11,157 nucleotides of DNA, from contig JAGHDR010000346.1 of the NCBI GenBank assembly GCA_021159825.1, positions 1 through 11,157 on the forward strand, read 5' to 3'. Origin of the DNA: Deltaproteobacteria bacterium. GTDB lineage: Bacteria; Desulfobacterota; DSM-4660; Desulfatiglandales; Desulfatiglandaceae. The notes beneath the pieces were generated by a model that was given only the letters and a program-made list of their open reading frames with translations, was not told where the DNA came from and ran no database searches. Position 1 is the stretch's first letter. The number at the start of each line of letters is the position of its first letter. The position numbers and the translations under genes were made by a program. Shown piece after piece: positions 1-6,527 of the stretch.

Positions 1-271
1 GCGTTACCATACAACCGATCGGCATGCCTTCTCTCAATTTAAAGCCGGCGATGGATTTTCTGGCTTTGGTAACAACGGCCTTTTGGCCGGCAATCATACT
101 GAGTTCATCGACACCGGCATCAAGGATTTTGATATTCTGGATCGCTTCACCCAAACCCATATTTAAAACAACCTTTTCGATTCGAGGTACCGCCATGATG
201 CTCGGATATTTGAACTCCTCCATCAGGGCAGGCACCACTTCAGAATTATATTTTTCCTTCAATCGAGACAA
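1..271 (-). CDS. rplE: 50S ribosomal protein L5, N-terminal 90 residues (cut by window edge)
   Basis: L5 is part of the central protuberance of the large subunit; it binds 5S rRNA and contacts P-site tRNA. Reading the minus strand from a TTG at 271 gives [10 protein letters not shown], then [15 protein letters not shown] at about residues 29-43 and [20 protein letters not shown] at 61-80, all classic L5 N-terminal signatures. The frame is open to the window edge, so about half of the usual ~180 residues are missing only because the window ends. The TTG start is chosen because a GGAGG lies 8 nt upstream, no ATG or GTG is available in frame nearby, and the N-terminus then matches the family (MxRLKEKY). 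It follows rplX after a 113-nt gap, the usual rplX-rplE order of the spc operon. Identity is certain; the TTG start is very likely. Confidence 0.95.
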   Translation of the reverse strand, partial: MSRLKEKYNSEVVPALMEEFKYPSIMAVPRIEKVVLNMGLGEAIQNIKILDAGVDELSMIAGQKAVVTKARKSIAGFKLREGMPIGCMVT

Positions 272-279
272 CGATTCAC

Positions 280-284
280 CCTCC
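280..284 (-). promoter_or_regulatory. Ribosome binding site fixing the TTG start of rplE
   Basis: Minus-strand GGAGG sits 8 nt before the TTG at 271-269. The nearby GTG at 279-277 is in another frame, so this site supports TTG as the real initiation codon. Confidence 0.8.
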
Positions 285-384
285 AAGGTTTCAGGCTCTT
301 TTTATTTGGACCTGTAAAACATTTGGTTAAATCAAAGCGCGGGAGACAAGGTTCCAAACACCGTGTAGCAATCAGCGAACCTGC

Positions 385-714
385 CTACTTGTCAAGAGGC
401 TCTCCGCACTTCTTACAAACACGTACCCTCGATCCATCCTCCAATACGTTCTTTCCGATACGTGTCGGCTCAGCGCATTTATCACAAACAAGCATCACAT
501 TTGAAATCTTGAGCGGTGCTTCTTTTTCAATAATGCCACCCTGCCCCGTCTGCGGGTTCGGCTTGGAATGCCTTTTGATCATGTTGATTTTTTCAACAAT
601 CAACTTTCCCTTCTCAACATCAACCTTCAAAACCGTGCCGATTTTTCCTTTTTCTTTTCCAACCAACACAATGATTTTGTCATTTTTTTTTATTCTTGGA
701 TGTTTTTTCCGCAC
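385..714 (-). CDS. rplX: 50S ribosomal protein L24, four-cysteine form
   Basis: L24 is an early assembly protein that binds the 5' domain of 23S rRNA and sits near the exit of the peptide tunnel. The 109-residue product has the N-terminal KOW motif (IKKNDKIIVLVGKEKGKIG, residues 8-26) and the family block INMIKRHSKPNPQTGQGGII (43-62). The C-terminal part carries Cys77-x2-Cys80 and Cys100-x2-Cys103, a zinc-ribbon-like set that E. coli L24 lacks but several bacterial lineages keep. I start it at the GTG at 714-712, because AGGAG lies 8 nt upstream and the protein then begins MRKKHPRIKK. A longer frame opening at 765 would add 17 residues unlike any L24. It lies 58 nt after rplN and 113 nt before rplE, as in the spc operon. 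Confidence 0.96.
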   Translation of the reverse strand: MRKKHPRIKKNDKIIVLVGKEKGKIGTVLKVDVEKGKLIVEKINMIKRHSKPNPQTGQGGIIEKEAPLKISNVMLVCDKCAEPTRIGKNVLEDGSRVRVCKKCGEPLDK

Positions 715-722
715 GCCAATTA

Positions 723-727
723 CTCCT
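723..727 (-). promoter_or_regulatory. Ribosome binding site fixing the GTG start of rplX
   Basis: Minus-strand AGGAG with 8 nt spacing to the GTG at 714-712. It lies inside the spurious 17-residue extension of the longer frame, which argues against the upstream start. Confidence 0.8.
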
Positions 728-772
728 GCTTGAAAATTCCCATGTCCCGAAAAAAAAGGAAGCAACCGCTTT

Positions 773-1141
773 TTAAAGAACTTCCGGAGCCAAAGAAATA
801 ATTTTCATGAAGTTCTTGCCCCTCAATTCTCTTGCAACCGGTCCAAATATTCTCGTCCCGATAGGTTCGCTTTGCTCGTTGATTAAAACCGCGGAGTTAT
901 CATCAAATTTAATATGAGATCCATCAAGCCTGTTAATCTCCTTCGCTGTTCTGACAATGACCGCTTTGACCACGTCGCCCTTTTTTACTTTGGAGTTGGG
1001 CATCGCCTCCTTAACCGCCACGACGATAATATCGCCTACATACGCATATCGCCTTTTGGATCCACCCAAAACCTTTATACAGGAGACAACCTTGGCTCCG
1101 GAATTATCGGCTATTCTTAATCTCGTTTCAGTCTGTATCAT
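773..1141 (-). CDS. rplN: 50S ribosomal protein L14
   Basis: L14 sits at the subunit interface of the 50S particle, where it contributes to an intersubunit bridge and is the binding surface for the silencing factor RsfS. The 122-residue product is full length (E. coli 123). It shows the family opening [17 protein letters not shown], the [15 protein letters not shown] segment (about 36-50) and [18 protein letters not shown] (52-69). The [11 protein letters not shown] block (about 97-107) and the ending [12 protein letters not shown] are equally typical. ATG at 1141 is preceded by GGAG at 8 nt. It is the first gene of the spc group, 34 nt after rpsQ; no promoter or terminator is visible in that short gap, so co-transcription with the S10 genes is inferred. 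Confidence 0.98.
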   Translation of the reverse strand: MIQTETRLRIADNSGAKVVSCIKVLGGSKRRYAYVGDIIVVAVKEAMPNSKVKKGDVVKAVIVRTAKEINRLDGSHIKFDDNSAVLINEQSEPIGTRIFGPVARELRGKNFMKIISLAPEVL

Positions 1142-1175
1142 CTGCTCAGCTCCGATGAATCAATATCACGTTTTA

Positions 1176-1442
1176 TTAGTCCGCGATATTCCCCTTCTCA
1201 ATAATATCAGCCACTGCCCATCTTTTTCGTTTACTGATGGGACGGCTTTCAACAATTCTCACTTTATCACCAATACCACAATTGTTCTGGGGATCGTGCG
1301 CCATATATTTGGAACGTTTCCGTAGGTACTTTCCATAGGTCGCATGTTTCGTTAACCGTTCAACCAGAACCAGAACGGTTTTATTTGCCTGATTACCCAT
1401 AACCGTACCAACCAGTTTTCTTTGCTGTCCACGCTCTGCCAT
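1176..1442 (-). CDS. rpsQ: 30S ribosomal protein S17
   Basis: S17 is a primary binding protein of the 16S rRNA 5' domain. The product has the S17 OB-fold hallmarks: LVGTVMGNQANKTVLVLVER near the N-terminus, a HATYGKYLRKRSKYMAHDP stretch in the middle, and GDKVRIVESRPISKRKRW before the tail. Two ATGs lie in tandem at 1445 and 1442. I prefer 1442 (88 residues, beginning MAERGQQRK), because the upstream GAGGG abuts the first ATG too closely but is well placed for the second. The two options differ by one methionine only. It follows rpmC by 25 nt and precedes rplN by 34 nt, the standard end of the S10 group. Confidence 0.97.
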   Translation of the reverse strand: MAERGQQRKLVGTVMGNQANKTVLVLVERLTKHATYGKYLRKRSKYMAHDPQNNCGIGDKVRIVESRPISKRKRWAVADIIEKGNIAD

Positions 1443-1467
1443 CATACCCTCATGTTATTTGCCCATC

Positions 1468-1671
1468 TTATTCCTTGGGGCCTGAAATTTCCATTTCCCT
1501 GATCACCGTCTTTACACGCGCCAAGTTCCTTTTTGTCTTCAGCAACATGGCCGTGTTCCCCAGCTGTCCAGTCGCCTTTTGAAACCGCAGGTTGAAAAGT
1601 TCCTGACTCGTCTCCCTTGCGCGCTCTTCAAGCTCCTCAACGCTCAGATCTCTAAGTTTACCGGCTTTCAT
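1468..1671 (-). CDS. rpmC: 50S ribosomal protein L29
   Basis: L29 is a small two-helix protein next to the polypeptide exit tunnel, beside L23, where chaperones and SRP dock. The 67-residue product begins MKAGKLRDLSVEELEERARE and continues with LFNLRFQKATGQLGN (about 26-40) and KRNLARVKTVIREME, which are family-defining. The open frame extends three codons further to a TTG at 1680. That TTG directly abuts the Shine-Dalgarno AGGAGAGG (1681-1688), so it cannot be the start; ATG 1671 has 9 nt spacing and gives the canonical N-terminus. The gene begins 5 nt after the rplP stop and its ribosome site lies inside the last rplP codons, so translation is probably coupled. Confidence 0.97.
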   Translation of the reverse strand: MKAGKLRDLSVEELEERARETSQELFNLRFQKATGQLGNTAMLLKTKRNLARVKTVIREMEISGPKE

Positions 1672-1676
1672 GATTT

Positions 1677-2087
1677 TCAACCTCTCCTGCTCATGAATCT
1701 GGTGGCAAAGGGCAACTTGTGCCCTGCAAGACGAAACGCCTCGCCGGCCACTTCTTTCGAAACGCCTTCCAATTCATACAGGACGCGGCCAGGCTTAACC
1801 ACCGCAACCCAACCGTCCGGTGCACCTTTACCCTTACCCATTCTGGTTTCAAGGGGTTTCTTCCCAATCGGTTTGTCTGGGAAAATCCTGATCCAAACTT
1901 TCCCGCCACGCTTCACATGCCGTGTTACCGCAATCCTGGCAGATTCAATCTGTTGGGAAGACATCAAACCGCACTCGGTTGCCTGCAATCCGAACTCGCC
2001 AAATTCGAGCGTACCACCACGCATTGCTTTTCCTTTTGTCCGGCCCTTCTGCCTTTTTCGATATTTGACTTTTTTTGGGCTAAGCAT
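1677..2087 (-). CDS. rplP: 50S ribosomal protein L16
   Basis: L16 is a late-assembling 50S protein that helps position A-site tRNA near the peptidyl transferase centre. The product is 136 residues, the same as E. coli. It starts [19 protein letters not shown] and contains [15 protein letters not shown] (about 64-78) and [19 protein letters not shown], the L16 core. The arginine before MGKGKG (residue 82, equivalent to E. coli Arg81, the known hydroxylation site) is conserved. ATG 2087 is preceded by GGAAG. The gene overlaps the end of rpsC by 8 nt and is followed 5 nt later by rpmC, so rpsC-rplP-rpmC form the tightest part of the cluster and are likely translationally coupled. Confidence 0.98.
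   Translation of the reverse strand: MLSPKKVKYRKRQKGRTKGKAMRGGTLEFGEFGLQATECGLMSSQQIESARIAVTRHVKRGGKVWIRIFPDKPIGKKPLETRMGKGKGAPDGWVAVVKPGRVLYELEGVSKEVAGEAFRLAGHKLPFATRFMSRRG
1681..1688 (-). promoter_or_regulatory. Ribosome binding site of rpmC, inside the 3' end of rplP
   Basis: Minus-strand AGGAGAGG, 9 nt before ATG 1671 and 0 nt before the in-frame TTG at 1680. It therefore decides the L29 start. It doubles as the codons for the final Ser-Arg-Arg of L16. Confidence 0.8.
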
Positions 2088-2739
2088 CGGCTCTTCCTAC
2101 TTTCTGTTTCTTCTCAGGCAATATTTCACCCTTAAAAATCGTTACTTTTACGCCTATAACACCATAAGTTGTAAACGCTTGCGCAAATCCATAATCGATA
2201 TCCGCCCGGATTGTGTGAAGCGGTACCCGACCTTCCCTGTACCATTCCCGCCGCGCCATCTCCGCACCGCCCAGCCTTCCGGCGCAAGCAATTTTTATAC
2301 CCAAGGCGCCGAACCGCAATGCTGAGGTCACACTTTTTTTCATGGCCCGTCTGAATGCAACGCGCCGTTCAAGCTGAGTGGCGATATTTTCCGCAACCAA
2401 CTGAGCATCAACCTCTGCTTTTCGCACTTCCTGAATATCGAGGATGACATCACGCTTGATCATTTTTTCAAGATCTTTTTTTGTTTTCTCAATTTCAACG
2501 CCTTTTTTCCCGATCACAATGCCCGGCCGCGCCGTATGCATTCTGATCCGAACTTTGTTCGCAGCTCTCTCGATCTCGATCTTTGACACACCGGCCTGAT
2601 AAACGCGTTTCTTCAAGAATTTTCGAATCCTATAGTCTTCGTAGACAAAGGTGCTATACTCTCTTCCAGCAAACCACCTCGAATCCCAATCCCTGATGAT
2701 TCCCAATCTAAAACTGATTGGATGAACTTTCTGTCCCAA
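2080..2739 (-). CDS. rpsC: 30S ribosomal protein S3
   Basis: S3 lies at the mRNA entry channel in the head of the small subunit and takes part in mRNA unwinding. The 219-residue product opens [20 protein letters not shown], the invariant S3 N-terminus. It has a type II KH domain with the GxxG loop GKKG at residues 77-80 (context [15 protein letters not shown]). The C-terminal domain shows AWR-like [24 protein letters not shown] and ends at [10 protein letters not shown], slightly shorter than the 233 residues of E. coli. The start is TTG (2739-2737) with GGAGG 6 nt upstream; the resulting N-terminus leaves no doubt. It follows rplV by 53 nt and overlaps rplP by 8 nt. Confidence 0.98.
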   Translation of the reverse strand: MGQKVHPISFRLGIIRDWDSRWFAGREYSTFVYEDYRIRKFLKKRVYQAGVSKIEIERAANKVRIRMHTARPGIVIGKKGVEIEKTKKDLEKMIKRDVILDIQEVRKAEVDAQLVAENIATQLERRVAFRRAMKKSVTSALRFGALGIKIACAGRLGGAEMARREWYREGRVPLHTIRADIDYGFAQAFTTYGVIGVKVTIFKGEILPEKKQKVGRADA

Positions 2740-2745
2740 TATTCA

Positions 2746-2750
2746 CCTCC
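2746..2750 (-). promoter_or_regulatory. Ribosome binding site fixing the TTG start of rpsC
   Basis: Minus-strand GGAGG, 6 nt before the TTG at 2739-2737. The family-standard N-terminus MGQKVHP begins exactly at this TTG, so a strong site compensates for the weak start codon. Confidence 0.85.
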
Positions 2751-2792
2751 AGTATGTTCAAAAGACCATCTTCTGGATAAACAATACCCAGC

Positions 2793-3128
2793 TCACGACT
2801 TTTCATCTAGAACAACGGTTAAATGGCTGGTTCTTTTAAGTATCTTAGTTGCCCGCCCCAAAGCTCTGGGACGCCACCTTTTCTGGGTCGGTCCTTCATC
2901 TGCATATATTTTTGATATGTAGAGATTATCCACATCCAAATCCGCATTTTCCTGCGCGTTGGCGACTGCGGAATCGACCAATTTTTTGAGGATTTTAGCA
3001 CCTTTCTGAGGCGCAAAGGAGAGCAAACCAAGTGCGTCTCCGACCTTTTCTCCCCGAACCTGCGCCATCACCAAACGAACCTTTTGTGGAGAAACCCTCA
3101 CAAACCTTGCAACTGCCTTGACTTCCAT
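2793..3128 (-). CDS. rplV: 50S ribosomal protein L22
   Basis: L22 binds all domains of 23S rRNA and its long beta-hairpin lines the peptide exit tunnel at the constriction, the site of many macrolide-resistance mutations in other bacteria. The 111-residue product (E. coli 110) has RFVRVSPQKVRLVMAQVRG at residues 8-26. The hairpin region KRWRPRALGRATKILKRTSH spans about 83-102, with its tip at RPRALGRA. The start at ATG 3128 has only a weak upstream GGA-like element, so initiation strength is unclear; the N-terminus MEVKAVARFVRVSP fits the family. It lies 101 nt after rpsS, a gap that contains a 7-bp hairpin, and 53 nt before rpsC. Confidence 0.97.
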   Translation of the reverse strand: MEVKAVARFVRVSPQKVRLVMAQVRGEKVGDALGLLSFAPQKGAKILKKLVDSAVANAQENADLDVDNLYISKIYADEGPTQKRWRPRALGRATKILKRTSHLTVVLDEKS

Positions 3129-3188
3129 ATTCCATTCTCACAAATCTTTCAATAACCCGTAGTCAGGTTTTTGAATTTTCTGGTTTCT

Positions 3189-3209
3189 AAAAGATTCAGT
3201 CTATCTTTT
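3189..3209 (-). other. Inverted repeat (hairpin) in the rpsS-rplV gap
   Basis: A perfect 7-bp inverted repeat, AAAAGAT / ATCTTTT, with a 7-nt loop lies between the rpsS stop and the rplV start. It can be extended by two pairs past a bulged G. The stem is AT-rich and no T-run follows, so it is not an intrinsic terminator. It could be an mRNA processing or stability element, or mean nothing. Confidence 0.35.
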
Positions 3210-3229
3210 CAGGCCAGCACCATGGGGGA

Positions 3230-3511
3230 TTAGCCCTTCAACTTGCTTTTCCTGTCCCCTGCATGGCTGTAAAAAGTACGTGTTGGTGCAAATTCCCCCA
3301 ACTTGTGACCCACCATGTCCTCTGAAACAAACACGGGCAGAAATTTTCTACCATTATGCACCGCAAAGGTTAAGCCGACAAACTCAGGAAGCACAGTGGA
3401 CCTGCGAGACCAGGTTTTAATGATCTTTCGACTCACCGTTTTCGTTGCTTCTTCGGCCTTCTTTATCAAATGCCCATCGACAAATGGCCCCTTCTTGAGA
3501 GATCTTGCCAA
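3230..3511 (-). CDS. rpsS: 30S ribosomal protein S19
   Basis: S19 forms part of the 30S head with S13, near the A-site finger bridge and tRNA. The 93-residue product (E. coli 92) begins [18 protein letters not shown]. It contains [19 protein letters not shown] (about 28-46), [20 protein letters not shown] (49-68) and [21 protein letters not shown] at the end, all diagnostic. The start is TTG (3511-3509), preceded by a tandem AGGAGGAGG that offers spacing of 4 or 7 nt; the next in-frame ATG would remove conserved sequence. It follows rplB by 68 nt and precedes rplV by 101 nt, as in other S10 operons apart from the wide gaps. Confidence 0.98.
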   Translation of the reverse strand: MARSLKKGPFVDGHLIKKAEEATKTVSRKIIKTWSRRSTVLPEFVGLTFAVHNGRKFLPVFVSEDMVGHKLGEFAPTRTFYSHAGDRKSKLKG

Positions 3512-3515
3512 AGCA

Positions 3516-3524
3516 CCTCCTCCT
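3516..3524 (-). promoter_or_regulatory. Tandem ribosome binding site before the TTG start of rpsS
   Basis: Minus-strand AGGAGGAGG contains two overlapping AGGAGG cores, 4 nt and 7 nt from the TTG at 3511. This is the strongest Shine-Dalgarno in the window and is paired with a weak start codon. Confidence 0.85.
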
Positions 3525-3579
3525 CTTCCCTGTTATCTATTCAAAACGGTTCAACAGAACTACCGAAAACCAACAAACC

Positions 3580-4404
3580 CTATTTAGTCCGGCGTTTAAC
3601 AATAAATCTGTCACTGCTCTTACGAACTCTTGTTTTATATCCCTTCGTGGGTACCCCCCAGGGGGTAACCGGGTGGCGACCACCGGAAGATTTTCCCTCC
3701 CCGCCACCATGGGGATGGTCAACAGGGTTCATAGCAACGCCCCTCACATGGGGCCTCTTGCCCAGCCATCTTTTTCTGCCGGCTTTTCCAATGGATATTT
3801 TTTCATGTTCCAGATTGCCGACTTGACCAATAGTGGCTTTACAACCCAGTGGTATAAGCCGAACCTCACCGGAAGGCAGTTTGACCTGTGCGTATTTGCC
3901 CTCTTTGGCCATCAGTTGACAATAGCTACCGGCACCTCTTGCCATTTGTCCACCATGTCCGATGTTCATTTCAATGTTGTGGACATGTGTTCCCAAGGGT
4001 ATCACCTTGAGAGGAAGTGCATTGCCGATGCGGATTTCAGATCCCTCTCCTGACACCAGCGTGTCACCGACAGAGAGATTCTTAGGGGAAAGGATATACC
4101 GCTTTTCCCCATCCACATAATGCAAAAGCGCAATATTGGCCGATCGATTGGGATCATATTCGATAAAAGCCACTTTGGCCGGAATACCATCTTTATCCCG
4201 TTTGAAATCGATGAGCCGATAGGCCCTTTTGTGACCGCCCCCCCTGTGCCTGGAAGTCATACGACCATTTGAATTTCGACCCCCCTTTTTATTCAGGGGC
4301 CTCAGAAGACTTTTTTCAGGCGTTTTCCGCGTTATGTCTTCGAACGTAGAAGTCGTTTGAAATCTCTTGCCGGGAGATGTGGGTTTGCTGGATTTAATGC
4401 CCAT
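3580..4404 (-). CDS. rplB: 50S ribosomal protein L2
   Basis: L2 is the largest universally conserved 50S protein; it is needed for subunit joining and lies near the peptidyl transferase centre. The 274-residue product (E. coli 273) shows an N-terminal OB-fold (about 60-130) and an SH3-like domain with [20 protein letters not shown] (144-163). The C-terminal block is [20 protein letters not shown], in which His230 corresponds to E. coli His229, the residue linked to peptidyl transfer activity. The ATG at 4404 has GGAG 6 nt upstream. It stands 63 nt after rplW and 68 nt before rpsS, the standard order. Nothing is missing or truncated. Confidence 0.99.
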   Translation of the reverse strand: MGIKSSKPTSPGKRFQTTSTFEDITRKTPEKSLLRPLNKKGGRNSNGRMTSRHRGGGHKRAYRLIDFKRDKDGIPAKVAFIEYDPNRSANIALLHYVDGEKRYILSPKNLSVGDTLVSGEGSEIRIGNALPLKVIPLGTHVHNIEMNIGHGGQMARGAGSYCQLMAKEGKYAQVKLPSGEVRLIPLGCKATIGQVGNLEHEKISIGKAGRKRWLGKRPHVRGVAMNPVDHPHGGGEGKSSGGRHPVTPWGVPTKGYKTRVRKSSDRFIVKRRTK

Positions 4405-4467
4405 ACTTTGCTCCGAATCCCAAGTTAAAAATTACCTATGTCTGTTTGTTCTTTACGCTTCTAGAAA

Positions 4468-4755
4468 TTACGTGCCTTCGAAAAACTCGATGCTTTCGCC
4501 CGGAGCAAGCTGAACAATTGCTTTTTTCCAATGAGGTTTCCGGCCCACATGCTTTCCCATTCTCCTGCTCTTGCCGCGCATGTTCATTGTCCGCACATCC
4601 AATACTTTGGTCTTGAAAAGGGATTCAACGGCCCGCCGAATCTCAATCTTATTGGCCTGCCTATGCACCTTAAAGGAAACCTGGTTCACTTCCCCTTTTT
4701 GCAGACTGGCTTTTTCCGTAATGTGCGGCTCTTTGATCACTTGATAGATATCCAT
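4468..4755 (-). CDS. rplW: 50S ribosomal protein L23
   Basis: L23 sits at the mouth of the exit tunnel and is the docking site for trigger factor and SRP. The 95-residue product (E. coli 100) begins MDIYQVIKEPHITEKASLQK and has VSFKVHRQANKIEIRRAVE (about 26-44), FKTKVLDVRTMNMRGK and the tail KPHWKKAIVQLAPGESIEFF. The trigger-factor-contacting acidic residue of the family lies in the N-terminal third, but I did not assign it by position. Its ATG overlaps the rplD stop codon by one base (TAATG), and the nearest GGAGG is about 13 nt away, so initiation probably depends on ribosomes terminating on rplD. rplB follows after 63 nt. Confidence 0.97.
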   Translation of the reverse strand: MDIYQVIKEPHITEKASLQKGEVNQVSFKVHRQANKIEIRRAVESLFKTKVLDVRTMNMRGKSRRMGKHVGRKPHWKKAIVQLAPGESIEFFEGT

Positions 4756-5378
4756 TACGAACCCAATGCCTCCTGTATCTTATCAACAGCCGGCCGCTCA
4801 AGAAAAAGGGTATCATATTTCAGGATGTCATAAACATTCAATCCCTCATATCGCATCACCTTTACCTTCGGCACGTTTTTGGACGATTTTTCCAGGTTCT
4901 CCGATTTGGCATTTGTCACAATCAGCGCTTTACGGATATCAAATTGATCCATGGCCTCAACAAAAGGTTTGGTTTTGATTTCGGGAAGAGCAAAATCATC
5001 TATGACAAACAGCTGGTCACACTGGACCTTGTCGGAAAGGGCCATGCGCAACGCGGATTTTTTAACTTTTTTATGGACCTTTTGATCGTATTTGCGCGGA
5101 GATGGACCAAAAGCCACACCGCCACCCTTTCTGGTGGGAGAAGAAGCCCTGCCGACTCTCGCCCTTCCAGTGCCTTTCTGTCGCCAAAGCTTGGCACTGG
5201 AGCTTTTTACGGCAGCTCTGTTCTTTACTGCCGCAGTACCCGACCTGCGCCCCGCCAGTTGTGCAACGACAACCTGATGAAGGACATGCTTCTTGATTGG
5301 AACTGAAAATACGTCTCCTTTCAGTTCCACCTCCGAGACTTTTTCTTTTTGTAAGTTATATACGTCCAAGACAGTCAT
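4755..5378 (-). CDS. rplD: 50S ribosomal protein L4
   Basis: L4 binds domain I of 23S rRNA and sends an extended loop to the exit tunnel constriction. In E. coli it also represses the S10 operon. The 207-residue product (E. coli 201) has LWRQKGTGRARVGRASSPTR at about 64-83, then KGGGVAFGPSPRKYDQKVHK, the basic tunnel loop, and a C-terminal Rossmann-like half (IRKALIVTNAKSENLEKSS). ATG 5378 has AGGGG about 6 nt upstream. It follows rplC after a 102-nt gap and overlaps rplW by one base. Whether L4 autoregulates here is unknown; the E. coli-type leader would have to lie before rpsJ, where only 11 nt separate it from tuf. Confidence 0.98.
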   Translation of the reverse strand: MTVLDVYNLQKEKVSEVELKGDVFSVPIKKHVLHQVVVAQLAGRRSGTAAVKNRAAVKSSSAKLWRQKGTGRARVGRASSPTRKGGGVAFGPSPRKYDQKVHKKVKKSALRMALSDKVQCDQLFVIDDFALPEIKTKPFVEAMDQFDIRKALIVTNAKSENLEKSSKNVPKVKVMRYEGLNVYDILKYDTLFLERPAVDKIQEALGS

Positions 5379-5425
5379 TCGACGCCCCTGCCTGCATGAT
5401 TTAGGTTTAAAAAACTAGAAGTTAA

Positions 5426-5447
5426 CCGCTTAATATACAATGAGCGG
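5426..5447 (-). other. Weak inverted repeat in the rplC-rplD gap
   Basis: CCGCT and AGCGG arms (5 bp) flank a 12-nt AT-rich loop in the 102-nt gap between rplC and rplD. No T-run follows. The loop is long and the stem short, so this may be chance; it is the only pairing I could see in this gap. Confidence 0.2.
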
Positions 5448-5480
5448 ATCAAAACAACCCGCCCATTCACAGTCTTGAAT

Positions 5481-6104
5481 CTACAGAGCCCTAACAATTT
5501 CCAAAAGATTTCCCGGCGCACCGGGGACCGGTCCCCGAATCAGTAAAACGTCCATATCGGGTCTTATATCGACCACTTTCAAATTCTTGGTCGTTACATG
5601 GGTATAGCCCATCCTGCCGGGCATTTTTTTTCCCTTAATCACTTTGGCAGGCGTGGCGCTGTTTCCGATAGATCCGGGAACACGGTGGGAACGGGATCCA
5701 TGCGTTTTCCGACCCCCGCTAAATCCCCACCGTTTAATGACGCCCGCAAATCCCCTGCCTTTGCTTCTTCCCCGAACGTGAACCGTATCACCAATGGAAA
5801 AGATATCGGACTTGATTTCCTGTCCCAATTCAAATGCGTTCACATCATCCACTCGCACCTCATTTAAATAAGAAAAGCATTTACCGCCGGACATCTCAAA
5901 ATGCCCTTTCAGGGGTTTGTTGGTTTTTTTCTCATCTCTAGGCTCAAAACCGATCTGAATGGCATTGTAACCTTCTTTTTCAAGGGTCTTTTTCTGTGTC
6001 ACGACACAGGGCCCTATTTTTACGACGGTAACCGGTTCGCTTTTTCCCCCTTCGAGGAAGAACCTTGTCATACCTATTTTCTTGCCAAAAAGCTTGTTAA
6101 CCAT
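5481..6104 (-). CDS. rplC: 50S ribosomal protein L3
   Basis: L3 is an early assembly protein whose central extension reaches the peptidyl transferase centre. The 207-residue product (E. coli 209) starts MVNKLFGKKIGMTRFFLEGG. It has SKGRGFAGVIKRWGFSGG (about 114-131) and THGSRSHRVPGSIGNSATPA (134-153), followed by KGKKMPGRMG. In E. coli L3 the corresponding stretch is GSIGQNQTPG and carries the glutamine methylated by PrmB; here both glutamines are replaced (N and A), so that modification should not occur. ATG 6104 has GGAG 10 nt upstream. Gaps of 100 nt (from rpsJ) and 102 nt (to rplD) flank the gene. Confidence 0.98.
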   Translation of the reverse strand: MVNKLFGKKIGMTRFFLEGGKSEPVTVVKIGPCVVTQKKTLEKEGYNAIQIGFEPRDEKKTNKPLKGHFEMSGGKCFSYLNEVRVDDVNAFELGQEIKSDIFSIGDTVHVRGRSKGRGFAGVIKRWGFSGGRKTHGSRSHRVPGSIGNSATPAKVIKGKKMPGRMGYTHVTTKNLKVVDIRPDMDVLLIRGPVPGAPGNLLEIVRAL

Positions 6105-6204
6105 AAGAATTCAACTCCAATATCACCGTCTACCGCTTCCGCAGCACCCACCCGTGAGCCATTGTAAAAAGGCGTTTAGGTTCTTCTCAAAACACATTCG
6201 CAGA

Positions 6205-6516
6205 CTACAACTTGATCTCCACATCCACGCCAGCCGCCAAATCAAGCTTCATGAGGGAATCAACGGTCTGCTGTGTCGGTTCCAATATATCCATCACCCG
6301 CTTATGGGTTCTTATCTCAAATTGTTCACGGCTCTTTTTATTCACATGAGGTGACCTGAGCACGCAAAATTTATTGATCACTGTGGGCAATGGAATCGGT
6401 CCGGCCACCCTTGCGCCTGTCTCCTTGGCGGTATCGACGATTTCCAGAGCGGCGCGATCCAGTAATTTGTAATCATATGCCTTTAAGCGGATCCGGATTT
6501 TTTGATTGGTTAGCAT
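6205..6516 (-). CDS. rpsJ: 30S ribosomal protein S10 / antitermination factor NusE
   Basis: S10 is in the head of the 30S subunit and, as NusE with NusB, joins transcription antitermination complexes and links NusG to the ribosome. The 103-residue product has the E. coli length. It opens with [20 protein letters not shown] and contains [20 protein letters not shown] (about 35-54), [19 protein letters not shown] (55-73) and a terminal [13 protein letters not shown], all typical. ATG 6516 follows GGAG by 6 nt. It begins only 11 nt after the tuf stop, which makes it the junction of the str and S10 groups with no room for an S10 leader like that of E. coli. Confidence 0.98.
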   Translation of the reverse strand: MLTNQKIRIRLKAYDYKLLDRAALEIVDTAKETGARVAGPIPLPTVINKFCVLRSPHVNKKSREQFEIRTHKRVMDILEPTQQTVDSLMKLDLAAGVDVEIKL

Positions 6517-6527
6517 GCCCCACTCCC

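Noticed and set aside
715..772. A T8 run preceded by AAGC-GGTT-GCTT in the rplN-rplX gap, resembling an intrinsic terminator.
   Set aside because: The stem is only 4 bp, two AT, and the site is inside the spc gene order where termination would cut off essential genes.
1579..2325. A 248-codon open frame on the plus strand, with several other plus-strand frames of 100-220 codons (323-733, 3505-4053, 6390-7049, 6943-7461).
   Set aside because: All lie antisense to certain ribosomal or tuf genes, their products have no family signature, and none has a convincing start context. They are by-products of the codon use of the genes opposite.
3652..3667. A GC-rich perfect inverted repeat (TACCCCC / GGGGGTA, loop 2 nt) inside rplB.
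   Set aside because: It encodes the conserved L2 segment around TPWGVPTKG, so the palindrome is explained by coding constraint. There is no T-run.
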